Assembly (NCBI GenBank): GCA_002439165.1
Contig: DJTE01000038.1
Location: 1 to 64,000, forward strand
Length of the DNA: 64,000 nucleotides
Source: Chryseobacterium indologenes
GTDB taxonomy: Bacteria > Bacteroidota > Bacteroidia > Flavobacteriales > Weeksellaceae
Direction of reading: 5' to 3'
Below the pieces are notes generated by a model. It was given only the letters and a program-made list of their open reading frames with translations, was not told the origin of the DNA and did not search any database. Below, one piece after another: positions 26,505 through 35,920 of this stretch; positions within the stretch are counted from its first letter, which is position 1, and each line of letters begins with the position of its first letter. A program made the translations under genes and the position numbers.

Positions 26505-27008
26505 TTAAAGGATATTCCGGACCGTATTTTCAGTCCTGTATTTCATCATAATAAGCGTTTCTTTTTTCTCAGGTTGATCAGAAATTTTTTTGAAACCTAT
26601 TTTTCTGTATAGTTCGTAGGCCGCAGTATTTCTGCAGGTGACCTCCAGATAGATTTCACGTGTGCTGAATTGGGAGACAGATTCTTCTATAACTGCTTTA
26701 AGGAGTTGTGAACCAATGTTTTTACCCTGAAATCCAGCCTTTACATACATCTGGTAAATATGTCCGGAATAATTTTCTTCTTCTACAAAAACACAGATCC
26801 CGATAAGTTCATCATCAGCAAATGCACCCATAACAAACCTCCCCGGAGTCTGATTCTCTATATCAGATTCCAGTCTGAGCTTTTCGGTTTTTGATGCCTC
26901 ATGATAATCTGCACCGAACGATTCGGGGAAAAACTTCAGACTTTCAAGCCTGATGCCCCGGTAAGCAGAACTTTCTGCCGGTAAAAGGTTTCTGAACTCT
27001 ATCATCAT
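26505..27008 (-). CDS. GNAT family N-acetyltransferase
   Basis: The 167-residue protein is a single GNAT domain. The acetyl-CoA motif appears as IYQMYVKAGFQGKNIGSQLLKAVIE, followed by the YLEVTCRNTAAYELYRKIGF segment near the end. The N-terminus (FRNLLPAESSAYRGIRLESL) is typical for small-molecule or peptide acetyltransferases of this type. The substrate cannot be inferred. It converges on the S66 peptidase gene. Confidence 0.92.
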   Translation of the reverse strand: MMIEFRNLLPAESSAYRGIRLESLKFFPESFGADYHEASKTEKLRLESDIENQTPGRFVMGAFADDELIGICVFVEEENYSGHIYQMYVKAGFQGKNIGSQLLKAVIEESVSQFSTREIYLEVTCRNTAAYELYRKIGFKKISDQPEKKETLIMMKYRTENTVRNIL

Positions 27009-27400
27009 TTTAACAGAATTTGTACATGGAGTAAATATGCAGATAATTTTAAACTTTATTGATTATTATTTCTGAAATTATATTTTATCTGATCCGGTAA
27101 AATTATTTATCATATTAAAATTCTGTTTAATTATTTTCATACGAATGAAATTTTTGGATATGAATTTAAATATTTACAGATGAAAAAAATATAATATTTT
27201 ATCAATATTTATATGGATTGATGAGTATTTTATGTATATTTAAGAAATCAGTTAACTGATAAATTAAAATATTTTTGCAATGATTTTAAAAAAAAAATTG
27301 TAAATAGAGCACAGGTAGGAATGGATGTAATGCTGTCTGTGGAAAAATTAAATATTAAATCGTATAAACATTAAAAAGCAGAAAGTAATAGAATAATGCC
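27009..27400. other. AT-rich intergenic region with divergent promoters
   Basis: This 392-base gap between the leftward GNAT gene and the rightward TPR-HTH pair is strongly AT-rich with runs such as AAAAAAAAATTG near 27290. I see no gene, strong hairpin or exact -7/-33 pair. Confidence 0.45.
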
Positions 27401-28870
27401 ATGAATAAAAAGATAATCCATATAATCTGGATAATGATGCTGTCTATTCTGGTTTCCTGCAGCCAGACTTCCACAGAGGATGATATGCAGTGGTTTGATC
27501 TGCCTTTGATCATAAAAAACGAAGAACTGGAACTTTCCGGCAGGCATGAAGATCTGATCCGTCTGAATACAGAATACTTTAAAAAGGCTGAGAAAATGGG
27601 CTATGAAGCTGGAGAAGGTCTCAGCTACCTCAATATTGCAAGCGTTAATGTTGCTGCCGGAAATTACGAAAAGGCACTTGTTTTTTTTAAGAAAGCTAAA
27701 ACTAAAATCGAGGTTTCAGGAAATGCGTATCATAAAGCTCAGTTCTATAACGATTACAGCCTTTATTATTTCTATCTGGATCAGTATGATAAAGCTGTGG
27801 CATACAATGATAAAGCCCTTGAATACATAAAAGAAGCTAAAGATTCTGAGTTGAAGGCCAAGCTGCTTCCACGGATTTATATAAACAGAGGTATTTATTA
27901 TACTTTCAAAAAAAGACCGGATACTGCTCTGGAAAATATGCATAAAGCGGTAGCTTTGGAAAACTCGGCCTATACCAACTGTATGGTATCGCAGTTTTAT
28001 CTGTACAATCATAAGCTGGATTCTGCAGAAGTATATATTCTGCGGGCTGAAAAAAAAATGAATGAAGAAAGAACCCGTGATGTGGAGTCCCTCTGGATCT
28101 ATTTCACGTTGGGATATTATTACAACCAGAAGAATATGTATGACCAGGCGGAAGATGCACTGAAAAAAGCCCTGGAAATTAATATCAAAACAAGACGCAC
28201 CTACTCTGCACACATCAAAAATATATATGAAACTCTGGCAGAACTTTATAAAAAGAAAAATGACGGAGGAAAAGCCTATTATTATCTGAATAAATATATG
28301 CAGGAAGAAGAAAAACTTGATGAAGAAAGACTTGCCACCATTAATAAAGCAACAGAGGATTTCGCTGCGGAAATAAAAAAAGAATCAGATAAACGGAAGA
28401 ATGATCTGAGAATATTGATCATCATAGCAGTATGTGTTCTTTCAGTTTCCGGGATATATGTCTGGCGGGTGATCAGGCGGCTTCAGCAGAGAAAAAATGC
28501 TCTGAAAGGAGAAGCAGATGAATTGAAAAACCATGTACAGGTTAAAAAGCAACAGGAAGTTATTGAACTGGCTCAAACAAATGACTCCTCTTTTCTTTTA
28601 AAATTCAAAGAATTGTATCCTGATTTCATCCGTGCTCTTTTGAATATCAACCCCGATCTTGAAAATTCTGAACTTGCTTTCTGTGCCATGCTGAAGCTGG
28701 GATTCAGCTCTAAAGAGATTGCAGGCTATACTTTTGTACTGCATAAATCGATTCAGCAGAAAAAATACAGGATAAGAAAAAAACTCAATATTCAGAAGGA
28801 AGTTGATATTTATGATTTTTTTAAAGAGTTGGATGGTACAACCAGCCGGAAAAACCCGGAAGATATTTAA
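27401..28870 (+). CDS. TPR lipoprotein with membrane segment and LuxR-like HTH (first of tandem pair)
   Basis: A 489-residue protein with a lipobox-like N-terminus (IMMLSILVSCSQ, Cys20), TPR repeats (about 45-325), one membrane segment (about 337-357), a coiled coil, and a C-terminal helix-turn-helix (FSSKEIAGYTFVLHKSIQQK, from about 435). It is a clear paralogue of the next gene, with 12 bases between them, and a more distant relative of the gene at 6.7 kb. The layout suggests extracytoplasmic TPR sensing coupled to a cytoplasmic DNA-binding domain. A lipid anchor plus a membrane segment would tie both ends of the TPR domain to the membrane. Confidence 0.85.
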   Translation: MNKKIIHIIWIMMLSILVSCSQTSTEDDMQWFDLPLIIKNEELELSGRHEDLIRLNTEYFKKAEKMGYEAGEGLSYLNIASVNVAAGNYEKALVFFKKAKTKIEVSGNAYHKAQFYNDYSLYYFYLDQYDKAVAYNDKALEYIKEAKDSELKAKLLPRIYINRGIYYTFKKRPDTALENMHKAVALENSAYTNCMVSQFYLYNHKLDSAEVYILRAEKKMNEERTRDVESLWIYFTLGYYYNQKNMYDQAEDALKKALEINIKTRRTYSAHIKNIYETLAELYKKKNDGGKAYYYLNKYMQEEEKLDEERLATINKATEDFAAEIKKESDKRKNDLRILIIIAVCVLSVSGIYVWRVIRRLQQRKNALKGEADELKNHVQVKKQQEVIELAQTNDSSFLLKFKELYPDFIRALLNINPDLENSELAFCAMLKLGFSSKEIAGYTFVLHKSIQQKKYRIRKKLNIQKEVDIYDFFKELDGTTSRKNPEDI

Positions 28871-28882
28871 AGCTCAATTGAT

Positions 28883-30322
28883 ATGCCTTTAAGAATAATG
28901 ATGCGTTTTTTTCTTTTAATACTGATTTCCAAGCTGGTGATTTCCTGCAGCCCATATTCTCAAAAGGAATATGAAGACAGTTTTGATGTTCCTCTCCTTA
29001 CCAGGAACGAAAAACTTCGTCTTTCCGGTGAATATGATTCCCTTTTGGCTCTCAATAAACAATACTATAAAAAAGCAGTTGAGATGGGATACCAGGATGG
29101 AAAAGCACTGTGCTATATCAATCTGGCAAATGTTAACCTGTCGATGGGAAATTATCTGCAGACACAGACTTTTTTTGACCGGGCGGGGAAAATATTGGCA
29201 AAATCGGAAAACAACATTCACAAAGCTAAATATTATTCGGAATACAGCCAGTTTCAGATAGAACTGAACCGGCTTGATCAGGTATCGGAGAGCAACAGGA
29301 AAGCAATGGATTATATTAAGAAAACTGATCCGTCTCCGCTGAAGAACAATATTATGTTCAAAATATACCTGAAACAGGGGCAGTATCTTGCACTGAAAAA
29401 ACAGTATAAGGAAGCACTGGAATATATGCAGAAAGCCGGAAAGCTGGAACGTTTCGGAATGGCAGACTGTATGATTGGCGACTACATCTATATGTATAAA
29501 AACATGGATTCTGCTTACCGGTATATTTCAGGAGTCTATAACAAAGTGAATAAAGAAAAAAGAACAGATGCGGTAGCTCTTTATGCTAATACCCTGATGG
29601 GGGAGTATTATATTGAAATGAATCAGAATGATGAAGCTGAAAAGGCATTGATGCAGGCTCTGGAAGTAGACCGTAAAACAAGACCTGTTTTTACCAATTA
29701 TACCAAATATATTTATAATGACCTCAGGGTTTTATATAATAAAAAAGGAGATAAAGAAAAAGCTTACTATTATTTAAAAGCTTATACGGACGCAAAAAAC
29801 AGATCTAATGACGCTATGCTGAAAACAGCCCACAATGATTTGGATATTTTTGCCGCCGAAGAGGAAAAAGCCCGTAAAGCCTGGAATAAAGTTCTTATAA
29901 TTTCTGTAACATTAACTCTTGTTTTTGTTCTTTCCGGAATATATGTCTGGAAAGTAATTAAAAAACTGAATCAGAAAAAAGGAAAACTGAAAAATGAAAC
30001 GGAAGACCTGAAAAAACGAATGGATGGTTTTCAGGAAAAAGAAGTTATTGAGCTGGCTAAAAAAAACGACCCTTCATTTCTGGCTGTTTTTAAAGAAGTT
30101 TATCCTGAATTTATAGAAAAAATCCTGACAATAAATCCCGATCTTGAAAATTCTGAACTCATTTTCTGTGCTATGCTGAAACTGCATTTCAGATCCAAGG
30201 AAATTGCCAATTATACTTCTGTTCTGCACAAAACAGTTCAGCAGAAAAAATACAGAATACGGAAAAGGCTGAATATTCCTCCGGATCAGGATATTTATGA
30301 TTTTTTTGATGAAATCAGATAG
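28883..30322 (+). CDS. TPR lipoprotein with membrane segment and LuxR-like HTH (second of tandem pair)
   Basis: This 479-residue protein has the same plan as its upstream neighbour: lipobox-like ILISKLVISCSP (Cys22), TPR repeats, one membrane segment (about 335-358), a coiled coil, and the helix-turn-helix FRSKEIANYTSVLHKTVQQK (from about 437). The stretches NPDLENSEL(A/I)FCAMLKL and QQKKYRIRK are nearly identical between the two, so they arose by tandem duplication, while the TPR halves have diverged more. They are co-transcribed. Different sensing with similar DNA binding is a reasonable inference. Confidence 0.85.
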   Translation: MPLRIMMRFFLLILISKLVISCSPYSQKEYEDSFDVPLLTRNEKLRLSGEYDSLLALNKQYYKKAVEMGYQDGKALCYINLANVNLSMGNYLQTQTFFDRAGKILAKSENNIHKAKYYSEYSQFQIELNRLDQVSESNRKAMDYIKKTDPSPLKNNIMFKIYLKQGQYLALKKQYKEALEYMQKAGKLERFGMADCMIGDYIYMYKNMDSAYRYISGVYNKVNKEKRTDAVALYANTLMGEYYIEMNQNDEAEKALMQALEVDRKTRPVFTNYTKYIYNDLRVLYNKKGDKEKAYYYLKAYTDAKNRSNDAMLKTAHNDLDIFAAEEEKARKAWNKVLIISVTLTLVFVLSGIYVWKVIKKLNQKKGKLKNETEDLKKRMDGFQEKEVIELAKKNDPSFLAVFKEVYPEFIEKILTINPDLENSELIFCAMLKLHFRSKEIANYTSVLHKTVQQKKYRIRKRLNIPPDQDIYDFFDEIR

Positions 30323-30369
30323 AACAAAGAGCTGATGAATTGAATTTCATATTTCCTGACGATAAAAAA

Positions 30370-30390
30370 CTGCCTGAAATACCCAGGCAG
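30370..30390 (+). terminator. hairpin after the TPR-HTH pair
   Basis: CTGCCTG (30370-30376) and CAGGCAG (30384-30390) form a perfect 7-bp stem. The T-rich run comes only about 17 bases later (CTCTCTTTT), so it is a probable but not ideal terminator. Confidence 0.5.
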
Positions 30391-30484
30391 CAATCGAAAT
30401 ACTCTCTTTTCACCATTCATGATGGTAGTGTGTTTATGAACTCAAATTTGGATTTTTTAAATGAAATATAAAAAAAACACGATA

Positions 30485-30499
30485 CTACTTAGGTACTAC
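30485..30499. repeat. 15-mer repeat, copy 1
   Basis: CTACTTAGGTACTAC. It differs from copy 2 at a single base and is followed by a T-run a few bases later, as copy 2 is. Confidence 0.6.
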
Positions 30500-30676
30500 G
30501 CGGTATTTTTTTAACAAAAAACGAAAAATTTAAAAAGTAAAATGCATATCTGAATCTGTTTTAATAAATATATTGAAAGCCTGCCTAAGAATAAGAAATA
30601 AATATTTTTAATTTGTATGTGAGGTTATGGGTAAGTTGTTGAATATTATTTGATTGTTTGTAATTTCAGATGCTTG

Positions 30677-30691
30677 CTACTTATGTACTAC
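30677..30691. repeat. 15-mer repeat, copy 2
   Basis: CTACTTATGTACTAC, 14 of 15 identical to copy 1 in the same orientation, again followed by a T-run (from 30694). Confidence 0.6.
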
Positions 30692-30969
30692 ACCTTTTTT
30701 ATATTCAATCAATGTGTAAAATATAATTTTATAATTGTTCATGGCATAGAAGATCAGGAACAGATTTCAATTTGCTGCTTATATTGTTGCCGGGCAGTCT
30801 GTCCATTATAAATATCCCCCAAAAGTGTAATTGATTATTTCATATTTATTTACAAAATTTGTATACAGCAGATGAAACAGCAATTGTAACTTAAATGTGA
30901 AAATTAAAATTGATATAGAATGAATTAGCAAACTAAAACACCAATGATATAATCCCAAAACAAAAAGCC

Positions 30970-32718
30970 ATGAAAAAAGATTTAGATTACATTAAAAACA
31001 GATTTGCCGATAGAACCTTTAAAGATAAAAAAGGAGTAGAATTGAAAGATCGGCTGGAGAACCTGAAAAACAAAAGATTTTCCGATACCATTTCAAAAGA
31101 TGAAAACGGAAATATCCTCCAGTGGGTCAATTTCGTTCAGGAAGGAGGCGGAGTTCTGGGAATTTCTCTGGTAGGCTATGTCTTTGTACTGGAATATCTG
31201 GGAATACGGTTTTTAAGGTTAGCCGGAACCAGTGCGGGAGCAATTAATACCCTGTTTCTCGCTTCTATGGGAGAGAAACACGATCCCAAATCGCCGGAAC
31301 TGTTTGATATGATGATGGATGACAATAGGTTTAATATGAAAAGCTTTGTTGATGCCGGATCAGGTATTGTCAGATTTATGATCTTCTCTTTAAGCAGAGG
31401 AATGGGCCTGATCAGTAATATCCTGATTTCTTATCTGGCTCTTGCTGCACTGGCACTCATTATACTGCCGCTTTTAAGCTATATAGGAATGGAAATGAAA
31501 ATGGCCTACCTGATTTTTATGGCTGTTTTCGTTCTGATGTCTGTTATTATCGGGGTATTGTTATCCCTTCTTCACCGGTTCCGCTACGGAATCAATCCAG
31601 GCAGAACTTTTGAAGAATTTCTGGTCACAGAACTGGATAAATCAGGGATCACATCTCAGGAATTACTGAAAAAAAGAGCGGAAGGATATATGAACATATC
31701 GCCCAAAAGATTTGTTAATACACCTGAAGGTAAAGTTCTGCCCAAAAATAAGGCTGATGTTCCGGTTTATGAAGCATTTGAGGCTTTTTCCGTCCCTCAT
31801 CTCAATAAAGCAGTCCCTCTTAATAATAACAGTGAGCCTATTGAACCCGGTAATAACCTCTGGTATTCTTCCATATCATCAGAAATGGATGAATATAATA
31901 TAACTGATAAAAAAATAGGTACTGAAGCATACCGTCCGGAAGAAAATTCAGGATTTCCGGAGTTATACCTCATAAGGGATGAAAAACAGGCCAAAGAAAA
32001 AAAGGAAACAGCAGTAGTTACCGCTGCTGAAGACTCTGATCAGCCCGCAGTAACCAAAAAAGATAAAAAAAAGATCAGGGAGAGCCTGAAGAAAATTTAT
32101 TTTGATTATTCTTTTGTCACCACAGATATTGCCAATCAGTGTAAAATTGTTTTTCCGCTTGATGAAGACCTGTATGATTTTAAGAAATCTGTCAGACCGG
32201 CGGTATTTGTAAGAGCTTCCATGGCCATTCCGCTGTTTTTCGAGCCCAAGATCCTTCCGGTAAACAAAGGAGCCGACTGGTTAGGGGCAAAGGGAAATGT
32301 AAACCGCTCAGATACAGGAGTTCTTATTGACGGCGGGTCACTTTCTAATTTTCCGATCAATTTATTTCATCTCAGACATATTAAAGAACCGAGAGTTCCG
32401 GTACTGGGAGCCCGGATTGTAGATGCAAAACCCGTTGTTAACAGCAGGCAGAATCTTACATTCGGAAATTACCTGGGCAATGTGATCAATACCCTCCGTA
32501 ACAATGAAGACAGTTCTTTTCTGGCTATCAATCCGTTCTACAAAGAACACAGCATTGCTGAAATAAAAGCATATGAAACCAAAATCAACTGGCTGAATTT
32601 TAATATTTCTACAAAAGAAAAAGAAGAACTGTTCCTGAAAGGAGTAGAAGCTGCCCTGATCTTTCTGGAAAAATTTGACTGGAAAAAATATAAAGCCGAC
32701 AGAAAAAAACTTAAATAA
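30970..32718 (+). CDS. patatin-like phospholipase with membrane hairpin insertion
   Basis: A 582-residue patatin. The oxyanion glycines are in EGGGVLGIS (59-66), the nucleophile is Ser88 in GTSAG (86-90), and the catalytic Asp is D454 in LIDGGSLSNFP. Two adjacent membrane segments (about 148-172 and 176-199) and a charged linker rich in Lys/Glu (about 335-375) separate the two halves of the dyad. It probably hydrolyses lipids at the membrane. A small four-segment membrane protein follows 10 bases after the stop, which suggests a two-gene unit. The long regulatory region upstream is unusual for this genome stretch. Confidence 0.9.
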   Translation: MKKDLDYIKNRFADRTFKDKKGVELKDRLENLKNKRFSDTISKDENGNILQWVNFVQEGGGVLGISLVGYVFVLEYLGIRFLRLAGTSAGAINTLFLASMGEKHDPKSPELFDMMMDDNRFNMKSFVDAGSGIVRFMIFSLSRGMGLISNILISYLALAALALIILPLLSYIGMEMKMAYLIFMAVFVLMSVIIGVLLSLLHRFRYGINPGRTFEEFLVTELDKSGITSQELLKKRAEGYMNISPKRFVNTPEGKVLPKNKADVPVYEAFEAFSVPHLNKAVPLNNNSEPIEPGNNLWYSSISSEMDEYNITDKKIGTEAYRPEENSGFPELYLIRDEKQAKEKKETAVVTAAEDSDQPAVTKKDKKKIRESLKKIYFDYSFVTTDIANQCKIVFPLDEDLYDFKKSVRPAVFVRASMAIPLFFEPKILPVNKGADWLGAKGNVNRSDTGVLIDGGSLSNFPINLFHLRHIKEPRVPVLGARIVDAKPVVNSRQNLTFGNYLGNVINTLRNNEDSSFLAINPFYKEHSIAEIKAYETKINWLNFNISTKEKEELFLKGVEAALIFLEKFDWKKYKADRKKLK

Positions 32719-32728
32719 ACTCACCACC

Positions 32729-33340
32729 ATGAATCCTTTTTTTATAAAACTGGCACTCCGGACCTGCTATTTTATGGGCTCCGTACTGTGGGGAATAATG
32801 ACCTTTCTTCAGTGTGAGAAAAGCGGAAAAGCAACATTGACGATATTCGATTCTATTGAATCTTTCAGAAATGAATTCAATATACTTGATGAATGCGATA
32901 AAAAACTGAATTGGGTAACGCTGAACTATGATAATATCTTTGTGCTCTTTGGAGGACTATTTCTCATCCTGTATGCCGCAAAGCTCAAAAATGACGCTAA
33001 AGAAACCAAAAGAAAAGGTTCTTTAATGGATTTTTTATCCGTATTGCTCGTTCTGGGAACAATTTATATGATTTTAGACTGGTCCGAGAATTATTGCCTT
33101 TTCCAGACCATAAAATATCAAGATTTTAAATGTTCACTTTTCAAACCCCTTCAGCTGCTTAAATGGGGAACCGGAATTTTTACCCTGGTTTCCTTAATCA
33201 TCATTGACTGGAGGTTTTTCAGGAACTGGAGAGGTGTCCTGTGGGGAACCTTTGGCTTTCTGCTGATTATGCTGCTGATTACTCAATCGCTTCACCTGTA
33301 TCATAAGTCCCATCCGGTATATCCTGAATGTAAAATATAA
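32729..33340 (+). CDS. hypothetical four-segment membrane protein, patatin partner
   Basis: With the ATG at 32729 the protein has 203 residues and four hydrophobic segments at about 7-24, 67-85, 105-122 and 150-195 (the last region long enough for two). The loop between the first two has a conserved-looking SIESFRNEFNILDECDKKLN with a Cys. No family is recognised. It is 10 bases from the patatin gene and probably acts with it. A very strong hairpin follows. Confidence 0.7.
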   Translation: MNPFFIKLALRTCYFMGSVLWGIMTFLQCEKSGKATLTIFDSIESFRNEFNILDECDKKLNWVTLNYDNIFVLFGGLFLILYAAKLKNDAKETKRKGSLMDFLSVLLVLGTIYMILDWSENYCLFQTIKYQDFKCSLFKPLQLLKWGTGIFTLVSLIIIDWRFFRNWRGVLWGTFGFLLIMLLITQSLHLYHKSHPVYPECKI

Positions 33341-33406
33341 TTCGTACCTATTCTGACCGGCAGTAAGATCACAGATTTGATCGGGAATATTCACATCAGG
33401 TTCCGA

Positions 33407-33443
33407 ATAATTTACGGCGGGCCTTCGGCCCGCCGTAAATTAT
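33407..33443. terminator. strong bidirectional hairpin terminator
   Basis: A 17-bp perfect stem (33407-33423 with 33427-33443) closes a 3-base TTC loop. The core is ACGGCGGGCC / GGCCCGCCGT with AT-rich ends, so it can terminate both the patatin unit and the convergent VOC gene. Confidence 0.9.
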
Positions 33444-33459
33444 CCGGATAGTGAAAATA

Positions 33460-33831
33460 CTAATCAATAGGTTCCCACAACTGTATCTTATTGCCTTCAA
33501 GATCCAGAATATGAATAAACTTTCCATAATCATAAGTGGCAATTTCATCCAGTACCGTTACATTTTCTTTTTTTAACTCTTCCACCAGGGCTTCAAGATT
33601 TTCTACTCTGTAATTAATCATAAAGTCTTTTTCAGAAGGTTCAAAATACTTTGTATTTTCAGCAAAAGGTGCCCATTGGGTCAGCCCTTTTTTACCGTCG
33701 GTCTGAAGCCATTCAAAACTGGTCCCGTAGGGGCTGGTTTCAAGGCCGAGGTGTGCTTTATACCATTCGTTCATCGCATTGGGATCTTTGGATTTGAAGA
33801 GGATACCCCCGATACCGGTTACTTTTTTCAT
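33460..33831 (-). CDS. VOC family protein (glyoxalase-like)
   Basis: The 123-residue protein is one vicinal-oxygen-chelate unit: VTGIGGILFKSKDPNAMNEW at the start and FIHILDLEGNKIQLWEPID at the end, with the metal-site Glu in LWEP. The middle has GLETSPYGTSFEWLQTDG. VOC members range from glyoxalases to antibiotic-binding proteins, and the substrate here is unknown. It starts after a predicted TATATTTG element. Confidence 0.9.
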   Translation of the reverse strand: MKKVTGIGGILFKSKDPNAMNEWYKAHLGLETSPYGTSFEWLQTDGKKGLTQWAPFAENTKYFEPSEKDFMINYRVENLEALVEELKKENVTVLDEIATYDYGKFIHILDLEGNKIQLWEPID

Positions 33832-33882
33832 GTATTATTTTTTATCGTTAGAGATTGTGTTCAGCGGTGCTGAGACTGATTT

Positions 33883-33890
33883 CAAATATA
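33883..33890 (-). promoter_or_regulatory. predicted -7 element for the VOC gene
   Basis: On the minus strand this reads TATATTTG, an exact match to TAnnTTTG. It lies about 51 bases before the ATG. No TTG at the right distance was found upstream. Confidence 0.4.
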
Positions 33891-33909
33891 GGTAAAAACC
33901 AAAGATGTA

Positions 33910-35675
33910 TTATTGTTTTTTAATTTCGAAGAACTTTTTCATGAAGTGATCACTGTGTTCCAGAAATTCATTATCGGTCTGAAAAGTCCTGATATGAGGC
34001 ATTATACCTCTGCCCGGTTTCTGGTCCGGCAGTATTTGAGCATCCTGTACAACATGAACAATTGAAAATCCTGTCTGTATTCCGGTATTGGGAAGTTCAT
34101 AGACTACGGGAAGGTGTCCGTTATGTTCATAATAACCTCCGTTGGTTTCGGTACCGATGACAATGGCATTGGTGTATGACTTGATCAGGGAAGCCAGATG
34201 AGAACCTGCGGAAGCCACGTTTTCATCAGTGAAAAGATAAAGCTGTCCTTTAAATGTTTTTCCGTTGGGTAATATCAATGGATTTTTTTCATCAGCCCAG
34301 TAAAATTTTCCCTGTGAAGATACCGGATAAAGCTGTTTTAGGTAAATATCCAGACTTTTTCCGTTCTGTATACCGTTGGAAATAAAAAGGGGAGTGATCA
34401 CCAGCCTTTCCTTCTCCGGAATTTCATTAAACAGAGTATAGGCATAGTGGCTGTCTCTGAACGGCCTTTGCGTGAGATAGGAAAAAACCTTCTCATACAA
34501 GGCGCCGGTGCCCCCGGAATTACCTCTCAGATCAATAATAAGATGTTGGATATTTTCTTTTTCCAGGGTCTGCATCATCCGGTCCAGAAAATCACTGAAT
34601 TTTTTATAAGCGGGATCTTCCTTACCGGCTGCAAAATCAAAACCTCTTAGAGATAGACGGTAAACGTCGGCTGTTTCCTTTGTCAGAGCATATTTTTCAG
34701 ACATAAGCTTCTTGCTGAAAATAAGTGAATGCCGGGATTCCTGGAGCTTTTTTACATTTTCAAAAGATATTCCCGGAAGATTTACCCGATGAACACGGCC
34801 TTCCCACTGATACTTGATTTCGTAATTTTTATAAGTCCGAATTCAATATAAAATTTATCCGCCATTCCCTTTTCAAAGCCGGCAGTTTCCTTATAAACGG
34901 AAGAATAACCGTCTGAAGAATAATACCGGGCAAAACGCCTGATGATATCGGCAGCCGGAACATCATTCACAGACAGGATCTCAGCCGAAAGAGGAATAGG
35001 AGTACCTTCCGAATCCTGCAGAAGACGTCCGTTGATGTTCTTTAAAGTAATAGGCAGATATTCAGGTTTTTGCGTCAGATAATAAGAAGTGTGGTTCGGC
35101 AGATCCGTAAAATTATGACAGCTGCCTTCAAACTCTGTAAGCCATGCTATGATCCTGTAAAACTCAGTAAGACTCTTACAGTTTTCTGTTTCCTTTTCAG
35201 CCCGGTGATAAATGCTGTCAATTTGTTTAAGGTTACGGTATAAATATAATCCGGCATTAGCCTTTTCCCTGATGGAGCGGAAGGTTTTCAGATCTTCCAG
35301 GAGCTGAGCAGATGTAAACCTGTTATTCACAGCAGGAATACTGCCTGATTCCGCAATCTTTACTTTTGTATTTCCGGCTTGCCCCACATAGGATTTAGCC
35401 CAGATTTTTAAAGTATAGATTTTATTCTTCTCCGGAATAAGATACAGCCTTTCCAAAGATCGAATTCCTTTGGAATCATCCTGGTCTTTAATCTTTTTCC
35501 CATCCCTAAAAAGGGAAAAAGCAAGATTGGCAGCATCTGACCGGACAGAAACCCAGGCCGGTTTCCCGGAGTTCAGCGGGTAACTTATGGTGTCTCCGTA
35601 TTTTAAATCCAGTGTTTTCTGTCCATATAAAGATTGTAAAAAGAATATAAAGAAGAATAGCGGTAATCTGGACAT
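33910..35675 (-). pseudogene. S41 family peptidase broken by a single-base frameshift
   Basis: Two leftward frames form one protein. The first (35675 down to 34782) has a signal peptide (MSRLPLFFFIFFLQSLYG) and the N-terminal half of an S41 C-terminal-processing-type peptidase. The second (34704 to 33910) holds the catalytic half: LIIDLRGNSGGTGALYEKV and the nucleophile region TDENVASAGSHLASLIKSYT, followed by VIGTETNGG. In between, the second frame is open without an ATG back to a run of five A (plus strand T at 34826-34830). Adding one base there restores about 588 residues reading FGLIKNYEIKYQWEGR across the join. It may be a true inactivation or a homopolymer sequencing error. Confidence 0.85.
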
Positions 35676-35920
35676 TATTAATTTTTATCAGGCTAATATA
35701 CAAAATAACAGGCCCTCTCTTTCCTTGAGAACTGTTTAAACTTTCTTTAAGTTCCATTAAGAAAAAAAATCAAAGATTTTTATAAACATAACCTCTCAGG
35801 ACAAAACCTTACTTAATATCCTGAAGACCCATATTCCTTAACGGCTTAAAATTTTTCCGGATAAAATCCCGGGTTAGTCGTGAAATTAATTTTTTTAAAT
35901 TCTTAGGTTTGAAAAATCTG

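Larger units (their letters stand above)
30323..30969. other. long AT-rich intergenic region with hairpins and a duplicated 15-mer
   Basis: 647 bases without a gene. It begins with a 7-bp hairpin (30370-30390) and a second imperfect one around 30411-30431. A 15-base motif occurs twice, 192 bases apart (listed separately). The remainder is AT-rich. It lies between the TPR-HTH pair and the patatin gene, so it is a candidate target region for those regulators. Confidence 0.5.
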
